Shown here one piece after another: positions 26,574 to 34,656 of a DNA stretch of 64,000 nt. Source of the DNA: an uncultured Lachnospiraceae bacterium. GTDB taxonomy: Bacteria; Bacillota; Clostridia; Lachnospirales; Lachnospiraceae. The position numbers were made by a program, and so were the translations under genes. The DNA lies in contig CANPOY010000001.1 of assembly GCA_947575805.1 (NCBI GenBank), positions 1 to 64,000 of the forward strand. Reading direction: 5' to 3'. Positions within the stretch are counted from its first letter, which is position 1, and every line of letters begins with the position of its first letter. Below the pieces are notes generated by a model. That model was given only the letters and a program-made list of their open reading frames with translations, did not search any database and had not been told where the DNA came from.

Positions 26574-28744
26574 ATCTTCGTTCCTTCCAACAGTCCTTCG
26601 ATCACCCAATAGTTCACATTGTCGGATCCGCCGGCCACAAAGCTCTGGCTTACAACACTCCCGTCCGGCTGCATAACATCCACGTAAGTCCCCCCTGCCC
26701 CCAAGGTAACAGCGTTCTTCGGCACAAGCACCACATTGGATACGCGCCGGACGCGTCCGGTAACCTCAAAACTCCTTCTGTTCCAGAAGCCTCCGGTGAA
26801 CATGGCGTTATATGCCATCTCCGGAATTACCTCCTTAGGCACGGAGATCAGCACTTCGGTACTCTTTAAGTCCGCGCTCAGGCTCCTCTGGTTCACCGTG
26901 AGTACGGTTCCCTGGACGGTCTTCGCGTTTCCGAACGCGGAATATTGAATGTCCATCACATCGCCGTAATTCAACTGACCGTCCGTGTCATCCACAACCA
27001 CATAGCACCTGGTCTCGTCCGCGATCATGCAGAGAAGGGCATCGGAACCAATGAGCTGTTCCTTCTCATACACCACAGGCTGTATCACAACACCGTCGAT
27101 GGGGGAGCGGATAGCAGTCACTGCCGCATCTTCGTCCATCTCGCGGATCTGTTTTTCCAGATCCGCTATTTTCTCCCTTTTTGCTTCAATGGCCTTTTCG
27201 TTTTTATTGTTTTCGTCCTGCATGACAAGATCCCAAAGACGCTCTTTCTCTCTTTTCAGGCTTGTATTCAGCCTCTCATACGCCACCTGGTCGGGGAGGA
27301 CCCGGATCTTCGCCAGCACATCGCCCTTTTTCACCCGCTGATAGATGGTCAAATCGCATTCCGTGACATAACAGGTCCCATGCTTTACAGGATTCGTCAC
27401 TTCGACAGTATCCGGATAAAACAAATACCCGGTGGAGGAAAAGCCATAATCAACGGTGCCGCGCTCCAGTACGGTGGTGTTTTCACCATACTGGTATGCT
27501 TTATCCGTTTTCACCCTGTCCCCCTCGGCGAGCCCGGAGAGGATCTCCACACAATAGCCGTCACGATAACCTGTCGTTACAGGCGTATAAATACTTTCTC
27601 CGTCCTTCTCAAGAAAAACATAAAAGTTTTGGCCGTCGGAGTGAACCACATTTTCCGTGACGCTGAGCACCTGCTCTCTCACGTTTGATACCACAACCAC
27701 GGTACAATAAGCACCCACAGGAATCTCCGTCGCATCGTCCCGGAAATAGAATGTGGTATAAACAACGCCGTCGCGGCTCTGCAGCCTTGCATATTCGTTT
27801 GCATCCATGGGTTCGTATTCGATCTCATACCGTTTCCCGTCTATCAGCGCATAGACATCCTTTGCCGTCCTGACGGCCGAGGCATTAATATACTCGCACC
27901 GGATCTGCTTTCTCTTCATGTCTCCCACTGCCATCACGGAAATCCCGTCCGGGATATAGTCGCCGGCATTGAAATACCGGAGCGCCACCACGTCCCCCGC
28001 CATTCCGGAAAGAAGCCGGCTGTTACTCCGCTGCTTATTCAGATACTCCAGCCTGGAAAGACTGTAGGCGCGATCCATATCATAAAGCTCCGTGCGTTCA
28101 CGGCTCTCCTCCCTGCATTCCAAAAGGGCCTGCAGGTTCCTGCGGTATTCGCCCTCCCAGTGTAAGCGGTCTCTGTTCCAAGCTTCATAATCCGGATTCG
28201 GCACCTTCTCGTCCGTTCCTTCCTCCTTCGCCTTATCCCCGTCCGGCTGCTCAATGACCAGAAATTCCTCCGGCCTCTGTTTCTCGAAATTATCCATGAT
28301 CTTCGAGTATTCGGCATCCTTTTGTTCCAGCTCGCAGAGCTTTTCATCCGTCTCTTTCTTGTATTCCTGATAAGCTTCATCCGCCTCGGCGATAGATTTC
28401 TCCAGTTTCTCTATCTCCTCGTCGATACCCTCCGTATTGGTATCGACGAGGGCTCCGCCCCGCTTTACATATTCGCCGGGATATGTGGCATATGCCGTAA
28501 AGCTCTGTCCGTTTTCAAAGGAATACTCCTCTACATACGGACTGACATTACCGGGGTAGCTTTTGATCTGATACAAATTCCGGACGGCTGCCGTCTCATA
28601 AAGGTCAGGCACGTCCACAGGCTCCAGAAGCACAACATCCTCCGGAAGCACCACCGGGACAGCCTCTCCGCATCCTGCACTGAATAATATAAGACCCCCG
28701 GAAACTAATGCAGTCATCAGCCTCTTTCCTAATCCAGCTTTCAT
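26561..28744 (-). CDS. HlyD/MacA-like adaptor lipoprotein with tandem adaptor units
   Basis: A 727-residue adaptor with signal peptide and lipobox (FSAGC, cysteine near 25). It appears to hold two adaptor units in series. The first (about 50-430) has a lipoyl-like segment (YPGEYVKRGGALV), a long coiled coil (about 105-235) and a barrel with ENVVHSDGQNFYVFL. The second (about 430-727) repeats this with QRVKKGDVLAKIRV, a coiled coil (about 505-550), SPIDGVVIQPV and VPKNAVTLG. In Gram-positives such proteins act on the outer face of the membrane with MacB-like permeases. The start codon overlaps the stop of the upstream adaptor gene (ATGA). Confidence 0.85.
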   Translation of the reverse strand: MKAGLGKRLMTALVSGGLILFSAGCGEAVPVVLPEDVVLLEPVDVPDLYETAAVRNLYQIKSYPGNVSPYVEEYSFENGQSFTAYATYPGEYVKRGGALVDTNTEGIDEEIEKLEKSIAEADEAYQEYKKETDEKLCELEQKDAEYSKIMDNFEKQRPEEFLVIEQPDGDKAKEEGTDEKVPNPDYEAWNRDRLHWEGEYRRNLQALLECREESRERTELYDMDRAYSLSRLEYLNKQRSNSRLLSGMAGDVVALRYFNAGDYIPDGISVMAVGDMKRKQIRCEYINASAVRTAKDVYALIDGKRYEIEYEPMDANEYARLQSRDGVVYTTFYFRDDATEIPVGAYCTVVVVSNVREQVLSVTENVVHSDGQNFYVFLEKDGESIYTPVTTGYRDGYCVEILSGLAEGDRVKTDKAYQYGENTTVLERGTVDYGFSSTGYLFYPDTVEVTNPVKHGTCYVTECDLTIYQRVKKGDVLAKIRVLPDQVAYERLNTSLKREKERLWDLVMQDENNKNEKAIEAKREKIADLEKQIREMDEDAAVTAIRSPIDGVVIQPVVYEKEQLIGSDALLCMIADETRCYVVVDDTDGQLNYGDVMDIQYSAFGNAKTVQGTVLTVNQRSLSADLKSTEVLISVPKEVIPEMAYNAMFTGGFWNRRSFEVTGRVRRVSNVVLVPKNAVTLGAGGTYVDVMQPDGSVVSQSFVAGGSDNVNYWVIEGLLEGTKICTK

Positions 28745-29850
28745 CGCACAATGACCTCGTCCCCTTCCTCGAGCCCGCTTACCACCTCCACAACATCAAC
28801 GCCGTAGATTCCCGTCTCGAACCATTTCACTTCCCGCATGCCATCATCGTTCAGCACATACACATATGTCCTGTCGTCTGCCTTCTTCACTGCCCGTAAG
28901 GGGACGGTCAGAACACCCTCCCGCCTGTCCGTCACGACTTCCAGAATTCCTGCCACACCTACTTCCAATGCACCGGTATCATAATCATCTGCCACAATGA
29001 ATGTCTGTTTATCTCCCCATTCCTTTATATTCCAGGGAATGACCTCGTAGTAGTTGGCCGCAGCAGAAATCAGTTCGATGGGCAAACGCTCTCCCTCATG
29101 GAAATATTCCGCCAGCTCCGGAGATTCCGCCACAAAAATACACCGGGAATTATCTATGATCGTCATGACCGTTTCACCCCTGGCTGAGGTGGAACCCTCC
29201 AGCCTTTCCTTCATATTCCGAATCGTTCCGCTCATACCGGCATAGACACAGCTCTGACGCTTCTCCTCCTGAAGGCGCTCCAACTCCATATTGTCCAGGG
29301 CAATGGCGTCCTCATAATCTTCCCTCTGATAGCGGGAAGACTGCCGCAGGGATTCGATCCCCTGATCAAGATTATTCTTGTCCGCTTCACTTTGCCCTGT
29401 ATTATAGAGATAATGAACCCACAGGGAAGAAATCCCCAGCTCCTCATTGATGTCAACGTATTCCAGAAGCTTCTCATTCCTTGCAATATTATATGTAAGC
29501 CGTTCTATATCCTGATCCAGGTTTCCTCCCGAAAGCTCAGCCAGAAGATCCCCCTTCTTTACGGCGTCTCCCTCCTGCACATAGACCTTTCTGACGATCT
29601 TTCCACTGACAGGAAACGATATTTCCTGGTCTTCCAGCTGGCGATAGATACATCTAACCTGCTGGGTATGGATAATATCCCCTCTGACGACGGGAACCAC
29701 CTCATAGGTGGATTCTTCCCGCGGCTGCTCCACAACGACCATCGTCTCCTCTTCCTCCGGCGCATTGCAGCCTGAAAGTAAAACAGCCGCCGCCAGGACA
29801 CATCCGCCCGCCCGACACCAACCTGTAAATCCCTTCCGTCTTGTCCTCAT
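28741..29850 (-). CDS. HlyD/MacA-like adaptor lipoprotein
   Basis: A membrane-fusion-type adaptor of 369 residues, taking the ATG at 29850 (GGAG just upstream; an earlier TTG at 29859 is less likely). The signal peptide ends in the lipobox LSGC (cysteine near residue 28). The first lipoyl half-motif is VYVQEGDAVKKGDLLAELSG, near 90-110. A helical hairpin (about 115-200) and the second half with AGMSGTIRNM follow, then barrel and membrane-proximal domains (VLTVPLRAVKKADDRTYVYVL). It has a single adaptor unit, unlike its downstream neighbour, with which it overlaps by 4 bases. It should help the FtsX permease pass substrate outward. Confidence 0.88.
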   Translation of the reverse strand: MRTRRKGFTGWCRAGGCVLAAAVLLSGCNAPEEEETMVVVEQPREESTYEVVPVVRGDIIHTQQVRCIYRQLEDQEISFPVSGKIVRKVYVQEGDAVKKGDLLAELSGGNLDQDIERLTYNIARNEKLLEYVDINEELGISSLWVHYLYNTGQSEADKNNLDQGIESLRQSSRYQREDYEDAIALDNMELERLQEEKRQSCVYAGMSGTIRNMKERLEGSTSARGETVMTIIDNSRCIFVAESPELAEYFHEGERLPIELISAAANYYEVIPWNIKEWGDKQTFIVADDYDTGALEVGVAGILEVVTDRREGVLTVPLRAVKKADDRTYVYVLNDDGMREVKWFETGIYGVDVVEVVSGLEEGDEVIVR

Positions 29851-29876
29851 ATTCTCCAACCTCTCAAAATACCGTT

Positions 29877-30788
29877 TTACCGCCTTCCGGATATGCCCCC
29901 CGCTTCAAACCGCCGCAGCATACTCTGCAGGCGCTTCCTGACAGCGTCCCGATGCTCCTCCTTCACGAGAAAATAGAGATAAGCATCTTCCACATAATCC
30001 TGGGGCATCCCGCGCCCCGCAATCTTAAAATTAACAAATCCTCTCCCGATATAGCCTTCGATCTCTTCATTGGAAATAAACGCCGGTCTCTTCATACATT
30101 CCGCAAAGTTACGCGGCCTGGAGCGGTTAGGACACGGAAACGGTGCACTCACGTCGTATTCCAACTGAAGACGGGACTGCTGCTTATAGTGCTCCAGGCG
30201 CTTCTCACATCCCGGATAACAGACCTCGTTTACCAGGATCTCCACCCGCCCGGCCCCGGACTCCACAGCCGCCAACACCGCATCGTCATGATTTAAATCA
30301 TAGTCCAGAACGACCAGTAGATAATCCTGTTTCAGCTCCTCAGCTACCCCCCCCATTGTAACAATCCGCTTGGTAGTGGAGGAGATCAGCGGATAGGCCG
30401 GATACTCCCTGCGGATATAGTCCTCCAGGACGGGGGAATTCACAAGAACCTGATTCAACCCGTTATCCGCCAGCCTCATGATAAGATTGCAATAGGTATC
30501 CTGCAGATGCTTTTCTTCGATCAGACAATTGGTCCAGGTAAACCGCACGGGAACGTGAAGACCGTTAAACGCTTTCAGGATCTTCTCCATATCGGTTTTA
30601 CCGGTAATGCCGAATACCGCTCTCCCTCCGTTCCATATTGCCCCTGGAAAGCTTCCGTAAACGCTTCCCACCTGGTATCCGTCCCGAAAAAACTCCGGAG
30701 ACTCACGCATCAGACAGATCAGGCAGTAATTTAAATATCTGAAAATGCAAAACCCCGGCAGATGCCAATACACCCTTTTCACTTCCAA
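29877..30788 (-). CDS. U32-peptidase-like four-cysteine protein, paralogue B
   Basis: A 303-residue relative of the protein at 22744-23700 and the first gene of the export locus. Shared landmarks are HLPG at the start, WNGGR near 52, RFTWTN near 80, YCN and ADNG near 105, ISSTTKRI near 140, LVVLDYDLN near 165, EILVNEVCYPGC near 190 and GFVNFKIAGR near 255. The four conserved cysteines are a C-x3-C pair and two more separated by eleven residues (FPCPN and AEC). The start is TTG at 30788 after a run of Gs. I keep it because the MEV start matches paralogue A. A role in making or modifying the exported substrate is possible but unproven. Confidence 0.6.
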   Translation of the reverse strand: MEVKRVYWHLPGFCIFRYLNYCLICLMRESPEFFRDGYQVGSVYGSFPGAIWNGGRAVFGITGKTDMEKILKAFNGLHVPVRFTWTNCLIEEKHLQDTYCNLIMRLADNGLNQVLVNSPVLEDYIRREYPAYPLISSTTKRIVTMGGVAEELKQDYLLVVLDYDLNHDDAVLAAVESGAGRVEILVNEVCYPGCEKRLEHYKQQSRLQLEYDVSAPFPCPNRSRPRNFAECMKRPAFISNEEIEGYIGRGFVNFKIAGRGMPQDYVEDAYLYFLVKEEHRDAVRKRLQSMLRRFEAGGISGRR

Positions 30789-30930
30789 AGCTCTCCCCCC
30801 CCGAATAAAACACTGTAATATTTCCGGTTCCGGCTAATTGCGAAGCAATTGCTTATGTTCCGGTCTTTCCCCCATACACCTTAGCCCGTGAGACGATATA
30901 TGCGGGAAAAAACGGCACTCCTGCTTTCTT
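30789..30930. promoter_or_regulatory. Leader and promoter region of the export locus
   Basis: There is no gene here apart from a 13-codon open frame (about 30832-30873) without an RBS. A hairpin with arms AATTGC/GCAATT is centred near 30839-30845. The minus-strand promoter of the export locus should lie here, after the terminator at 30931-30966, but I see no convincing -35/-10 pair. Confidence 0.35.
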
Positions 30931-30966
30931 TAAAAAAGGAAGGTGCCCGGAAAACACCTTCCTTCC
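30931..30966 (-). terminator. Strong terminator after the importer operon
   Basis: On the minus strand, AAGGAAGGTG and CACCTTCCTT pair perfectly (10 bp, 9-base loop) and are followed by TTTTA. It separates the nine-gene importer operon from the export locus. Confidence 0.88.
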
Positions 30967-30995
30967 ATGTTATATGCAGCAAATATAATGATTCT

Positions 30996-32624
30996 TTACT
31001 CGGTTCCTTCCGCTGCAGCAGCCTCCTCGGCCGCTTTCTCCTCGTCAATTAAGGACTGAGGCTTCTCAGCATCCTCGCCGTTCGCAAGAGCAATGTAGTA
31101 ATTCCACTTGTCTCTGATCGCCTCAACCTGCTGCGCAAGGGAATTGTTCTCATTGAGCTTCCAGTAAAGATCGCCGCCTATATCAAGGCCGTTTACCATC
31201 CCATGGTAAGTAAGACGGCCATTTTCCATCATTCTGGCCAGCGTCAGGTCAACAGACTCGCTGTCACGGAAGTTATTCCTCTGATCCTCACGGAAAGCGC
31301 TGTAATCCTCATAACCGGGAAGGGGCTCCGTCCATACGTTCAGAGCAAAAGCAAGCTTCCATGCCTTGTCAGCATCATAGCAGGCAGGAATGACATACAC
31401 ATTATCATCATAAATGTTGGTATAATCGCTGGCAGCGGGTCCCTTGGGGAAACATACGAAGCCCAACTCGTCCGGAACCTTATAGGTGCCGTCCCACTCG
31501 TTCTGGCCGGTTTCTTCGTTCTTCACATAATTGGGACCGAAGTCCTGGCCTGCAGCATAAGCCTGGCCCGCGAAGAATGCAGCCTTACCTTCCTGCCATA
31601 TGGTACTGAAATAATTCCATTCTGCACCCTCGGGATAGGGAGTATTATGCTTCTTCCAGACATCTACCGCCCAGTTCATAGCCTGCATGGTCTCATTGCT
31701 CTCCAGCTTGTTTACATACTTGCCGTTCTCCAGAGCTACGTAATCAGCATTGTTGGAAGCCACAGCTTCGCCGTAGAAGACGGTATCCTGACCGGTGAGA
31801 GCGTGTATGTCCAACACACCGTCGCTGTCAGTATCTCTGGTGACCTTCTCGCAGCACTCAACAAACTTCTCCCAGGTCCACTCGCCGCTCTCCTGCCATT
31901 GATAAATGTCATCAGGATTGATGCCGGCTTCCTGCAGCACTCTCTTGTTGAAATACATTCCTCCTCTGGGCTCCGCGTAGACGGGACGCATTGCGTTGAT
32001 CTTGCCTGTAACAACATCCGTATACTGTAAATGCACATTGGATTCCTGCCACTTCGCCTGACTGAAATCCAGGCAGTCCAGCGTCCCCAGATCGTACATC
32101 ATGTCGTTCTTCATCGCCTGTAACAGCTCGCCGCCGGTACGAAGAATGAAGATATAATTGTTCTCATCCCCGCCGCCGGTAACATAGTTTTGATAATCCG
32201 CAGGAACGTCTCCCCAGCCACTGATACTCATCTGCTTCAGGGTGAAATTATACTTCTCCTGAGCCCAGTCCTGATACTCATACAATGCTTCCGTATATGA
32301 ATTATTAGCTTCACTACGGTTACCGTCGCCGGAGAACCAGTCTCTGATAATGATTTCCATACCGCCAAGATCGGGTACATTGCCGTCCTTATCGGTGATT
32401 ACCGGATAAGGATCAACATCGCCTTCCGGCTCCTGACTTACCTCGGAATCCTGCCCTGCAGAAGAACCGTCTGGTGAGCTCTGCTCAGTTTGCTCGCTTC
32501 CCTTAGAGCTTTCCTGGCCTCCTGAGGAACCACTGTCATCACCCCCCCCACAGCCTGCCAGGCCTATTGTCATGACAGTCGCAAGAGAAGCAGCCATAAA
32601 CCTGCTCAAAAATTTTCTTTTCAT
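30996..32624 (-). CDS. Sugar ABC importer, substrate-binding lipoprotein
   Basis: A family 1 extracellular solute-binding protein of 542 residues with lipobox LAGC (cysteine near 25), then a Ser/Gly/Glu-rich tether (to about 70) and the binding domain. AAAGGAGG precedes the ATG. Large binding proteins of this type carry oligosaccharides. Aromatic residues are frequent (WFSGDG, WNYFSTIW, WKLAFALNVWTEP). It is the last gene of the nine-gene operon, after its two permeases. Xylo-oligosaccharide binding is suggested by context only. A C-terminal tail rich in Ala/Glu (DEEKAAEEAAAAEG) ends the protein. Confidence 0.92.
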   Translation of the reverse strand: MKRKFLSRFMAASLATVMTIGLAGCGGGDDSGSSGGQESSKGSEQTEQSSPDGSSAGQDSEVSQEPEGDVDPYPVITDKDGNVPDLGGMEIIIRDWFSGDGNRSEANNSYTEALYEYQDWAQEKYNFTLKQMSISGWGDVPADYQNYVTGGGDENNYIFILRTGGELLQAMKNDMMYDLGTLDCLDFSQAKWQESNVHLQYTDVVTGKINAMRPVYAEPRGGMYFNKRVLQEAGINPDDIYQWQESGEWTWEKFVECCEKVTRDTDSDGVLDIHALTGQDTVFYGEAVASNNADYVALENGKYVNKLESNETMQAMNWAVDVWKKHNTPYPEGAEWNYFSTIWQEGKAAFFAGQAYAAGQDFGPNYVKNEETGQNEWDGTYKVPDELGFVCFPKGPAASDYTNIYDDNVYVIPACYDADKAWKLAFALNVWTEPLPGYEDYSAFREDQRNNFRDSESVDLTLARMMENGRLTYHGMVNGLDIGGDLYWKLNENNSLAQQVEAIRDKWNYYIALANGEDAEKPQSLIDEEKAAEEAAAAEGTE

Positions 32625-32674
32625 GATTCATCCTCCTTTAATTTATATAAATTCCACCCCCAGGGCATACTGCT

Positions 32675-32693
32675 TTTCCGGGCGCCCCGGGAA
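32675..32693 (-). other. Hairpin between permease and binding-protein genes
   Basis: An 8-bp stem (TTTCCGGG-type arms, one G-U pair) with a 3-base loop lies 24 bases after the permease stop and 50 before the binding-protein start. It has no T-run. Such hairpins can raise the yield of binding-protein mRNA by protecting it after cleavage. Confidence 0.35.
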
Positions 32694-32716
32694 GGCGGAA
32701 TTATATACGATTACTC

Positions 32717-33724
32717 TTACATCTTGATACCCGTGCTGCTGAGACTCTCTACAAAGCCCTTCTGGGCGAAGAGATAAAGCAACAGCAGCGGCGTAATCAC
32801 CATCAGCGTCCCCGTGGAAAGGATACAGTTGCCGTAAGCTACTGAAGCACCTGAACGATTATGTAGCGTATTGATCACATAGTAGTTCAGCGTATCCACA
32901 AGGGTGGTGAGTTTCCTGGCCAGAAGATCCATATCTCCCATAAACAGCTTGGTATAGAAGTTATCCGTCCACTGCCAAACAAAGGAAAAAAGGAAGCAGG
33001 AGGTCAGGATCGGCTTCGCGTCCGGCAACATGATTCTGATAAAAGTCCTGAGTGTACCGCAACCGTCCACATAGGCCGCCTCTTCCAGATCCTTGGGGAT
33101 ATTCCGGAAGAACTGGCGGATCATGTAAATATAGAGACCGTTTTTCAACCCCATACAGCCCATGCTCATCAGATAATAAGGAATCTGTGACTTCTGTAGG
33201 TTGATATCACTTCCGGTGACCGCCTTGATCACCCCCAATATGTCAAAATGCCTGAAATACATATATAACGAAGTTGACAGCGTCTGGGGCGGGACGATGA
33301 TCATCATGACCACGCAGCCGAACCAGAGCTTCTTCAGCGGGAAATTGAATCTGGCAAAGCCGTATCCCACTATGGTACACATGCTGATCTGCAGAAGTGC
33401 TACCAGCAGAGAGGTGCGCAAGGTATTCCAGAGCGCCTTGCCGTATCCCAGCAGTTCCGCCGCCATCTTGTAATTGTCTGCGGTAAAGGTCTCCGGAATC
33501 GTTATGACGATGGGATTATAAAGGTCTCTCTCCGCCATGAAGCTCACAGCCACCTTTGTAATCAGGGGCTGAAGGATCAGGAAGCACATTCCGAACAGGA
33601 GCAGAACTCTCACAAATTTATAGCTCGCGCCCATGATCTTTTTCTTTACGAGATAGCCGCCGGACTTACGGTTTCTCTCCCAGAAATCTTCTCTCGCCTT
33701 CCTGCGAACCGCCTGTTTAGTCAT
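32717..33724 (-). CDS. Sugar ABC importer permease, MalG type
   Basis: A 335-residue inner-membrane permease with six helices and the ATPase-contact EAA loop (EEAAYVDGCGTLRTFIRIMLPDAKP, about residues 230-255), typical of the second permease of carbohydrate importers. A charged N-terminal extension of about 25 residues precedes the first helix. It overlaps the 3' end of its partner permease gene by 8 bases. No ATPase is encoded in the operon, so a shared MsmX/UgpC-like ATPase from elsewhere is needed. Confidence 0.93.
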   Translation of the reverse strand: MTKQAVRRKAREDFWERNRKSGGYLVKKKIMGASYKFVRVLLLFGMCFLILQPLITKVAVSFMAERDLYNPIVITIPETFTADNYKMAAELLGYGKALWNTLRTSLLVALLQISMCTIVGYGFARFNFPLKKLWFGCVVMMIIVPPQTLSTSLYMYFRHFDILGVIKAVTGSDINLQKSQIPYYLMSMGCMGLKNGLYIYMIRQFFRNIPKDLEEAAYVDGCGTLRTFIRIMLPDAKPILTSCFLFSFVWQWTDNFYTKLFMGDMDLLARKLTTLVDTLNYYVINTLHNRSGASVAYGNCILSTGTLMVITPLLLLYLFAQKGFVESLSSTGIKM

Positions 33725-34616
33725 AATAGTACACCCCCTTTGAAATCAGGAATGAGGAAACGCCTACAATGAGCATAACGACAACGAAATATGTCCAGGC
33801 TATGGAAGAGGCAAACCCGTAATCTATGTACAGAACCATCTGGTCGTTTATTTTCTTGATGATCTCATTGTTGTTGCGCATGCAGTAATCCACAACGGAA
33901 TAAATCCAATTTACCAAAAGCAACGGACTTATCATGGGGAAGGTGATCTTCCAGAGGCTCTCCCAAGAGGTACAGCCCTCAATGGAGGCCGCCTCATACA
34001 TGCTGTCCGAGATGGTCTGCAGACCGGACAGGAAAATGATAATCTGGATGCCGGAGGAGATCGCCACGTCGTAGATCCCGTCCACAATCTCAAACACCTT
34101 CTGGAAAGCCTTGCCTCCCACCCCTGCCGTCTCCAGGATATTCTGAATCACAAGGCTGATATCCGTGTTCGTGTTCGTCTCTTCCACCATATCCATAACA
34201 CTCGAAATCAGCTCGTTGTCTGTCTCGATCCCCAGGAGCACGCCGGAGGAAAGGATCACGGGGAGGAAAAAGATAGCTCTCACAAAGGCCCTTCCCTTAA
34301 ACTTCTGGTTCAGGATCAGCGCCACAAAGAAGCTGAATACCATGACGGACACAGAGTTATAAAACATCTTTTGCACTTCTTCCACCAGCAGCCTGTTGAA
34401 ATCCAGGTCTATGGTGAAGGCCTTGATGTAATTCTCCAGTCCGATGATGGTATGCTTACCTGACATAATCTCTACTTCACAGAAGCTCATGTAACAGGAC
34501 CTGAAAAAGGGCACCAGCATAAACACGAGAAAGCCGATAATGAATGGTGAAATAAACAGGTAGCCCGATATGGCTTTTCTTTTTTGAAGACCCGCTAATT
34601 TCTTATGTTTCTTCAT
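33717..34616 (-). CDS. Sugar ABC importer permease, MalF type
   Basis: A 299-residue permease with six helices. The EAA loop (YEAASIEGCTSWESLWKITFPMISP) lies near 215-240. An insertion between helices three and four (about 125-190, ELISSVMDMVEETNTNTDIS onwards) is longer than usual and predicted outside the membrane. It pairs with the permease encoded at 32717-33724 and the lipoprotein at 30996-32624. Confidence 0.92.
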   Translation of the reverse strand: MKKHKKLAGLQKRKAISGYLFISPFIIGFLVFMLVPFFRSCYMSFCEVEIMSGKHTIIGLENYIKAFTIDLDFNRLLVEEVQKMFYNSVSVMVFSFFVALILNQKFKGRAFVRAIFFLPVILSSGVLLGIETDNELISSVMDMVEETNTNTDISLVIQNILETAGVGGKAFQKVFEIVDGIYDVAISSGIQIIIFLSGLQTISDSMYEAASIEGCTSWESLWKITFPMISPLLLVNWIYSVVDYCMRNNNEIIKKINDQMVLYIDYGFASSIAWTYFVVVMLIVGVSSFLISKGVYYYD

Positions 34617-34656
34617 AAATCATAATCCTTTCTATCCACAAGATAATCTATTCCAG

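Noticed and set aside
30832-30873. 13-codon open frame upstream of the export locus (possible peptide precursor)
   Set aside because: No ribosome binding site, and it runs through a palindrome. Too short to support a precursor peptide for the exporter.
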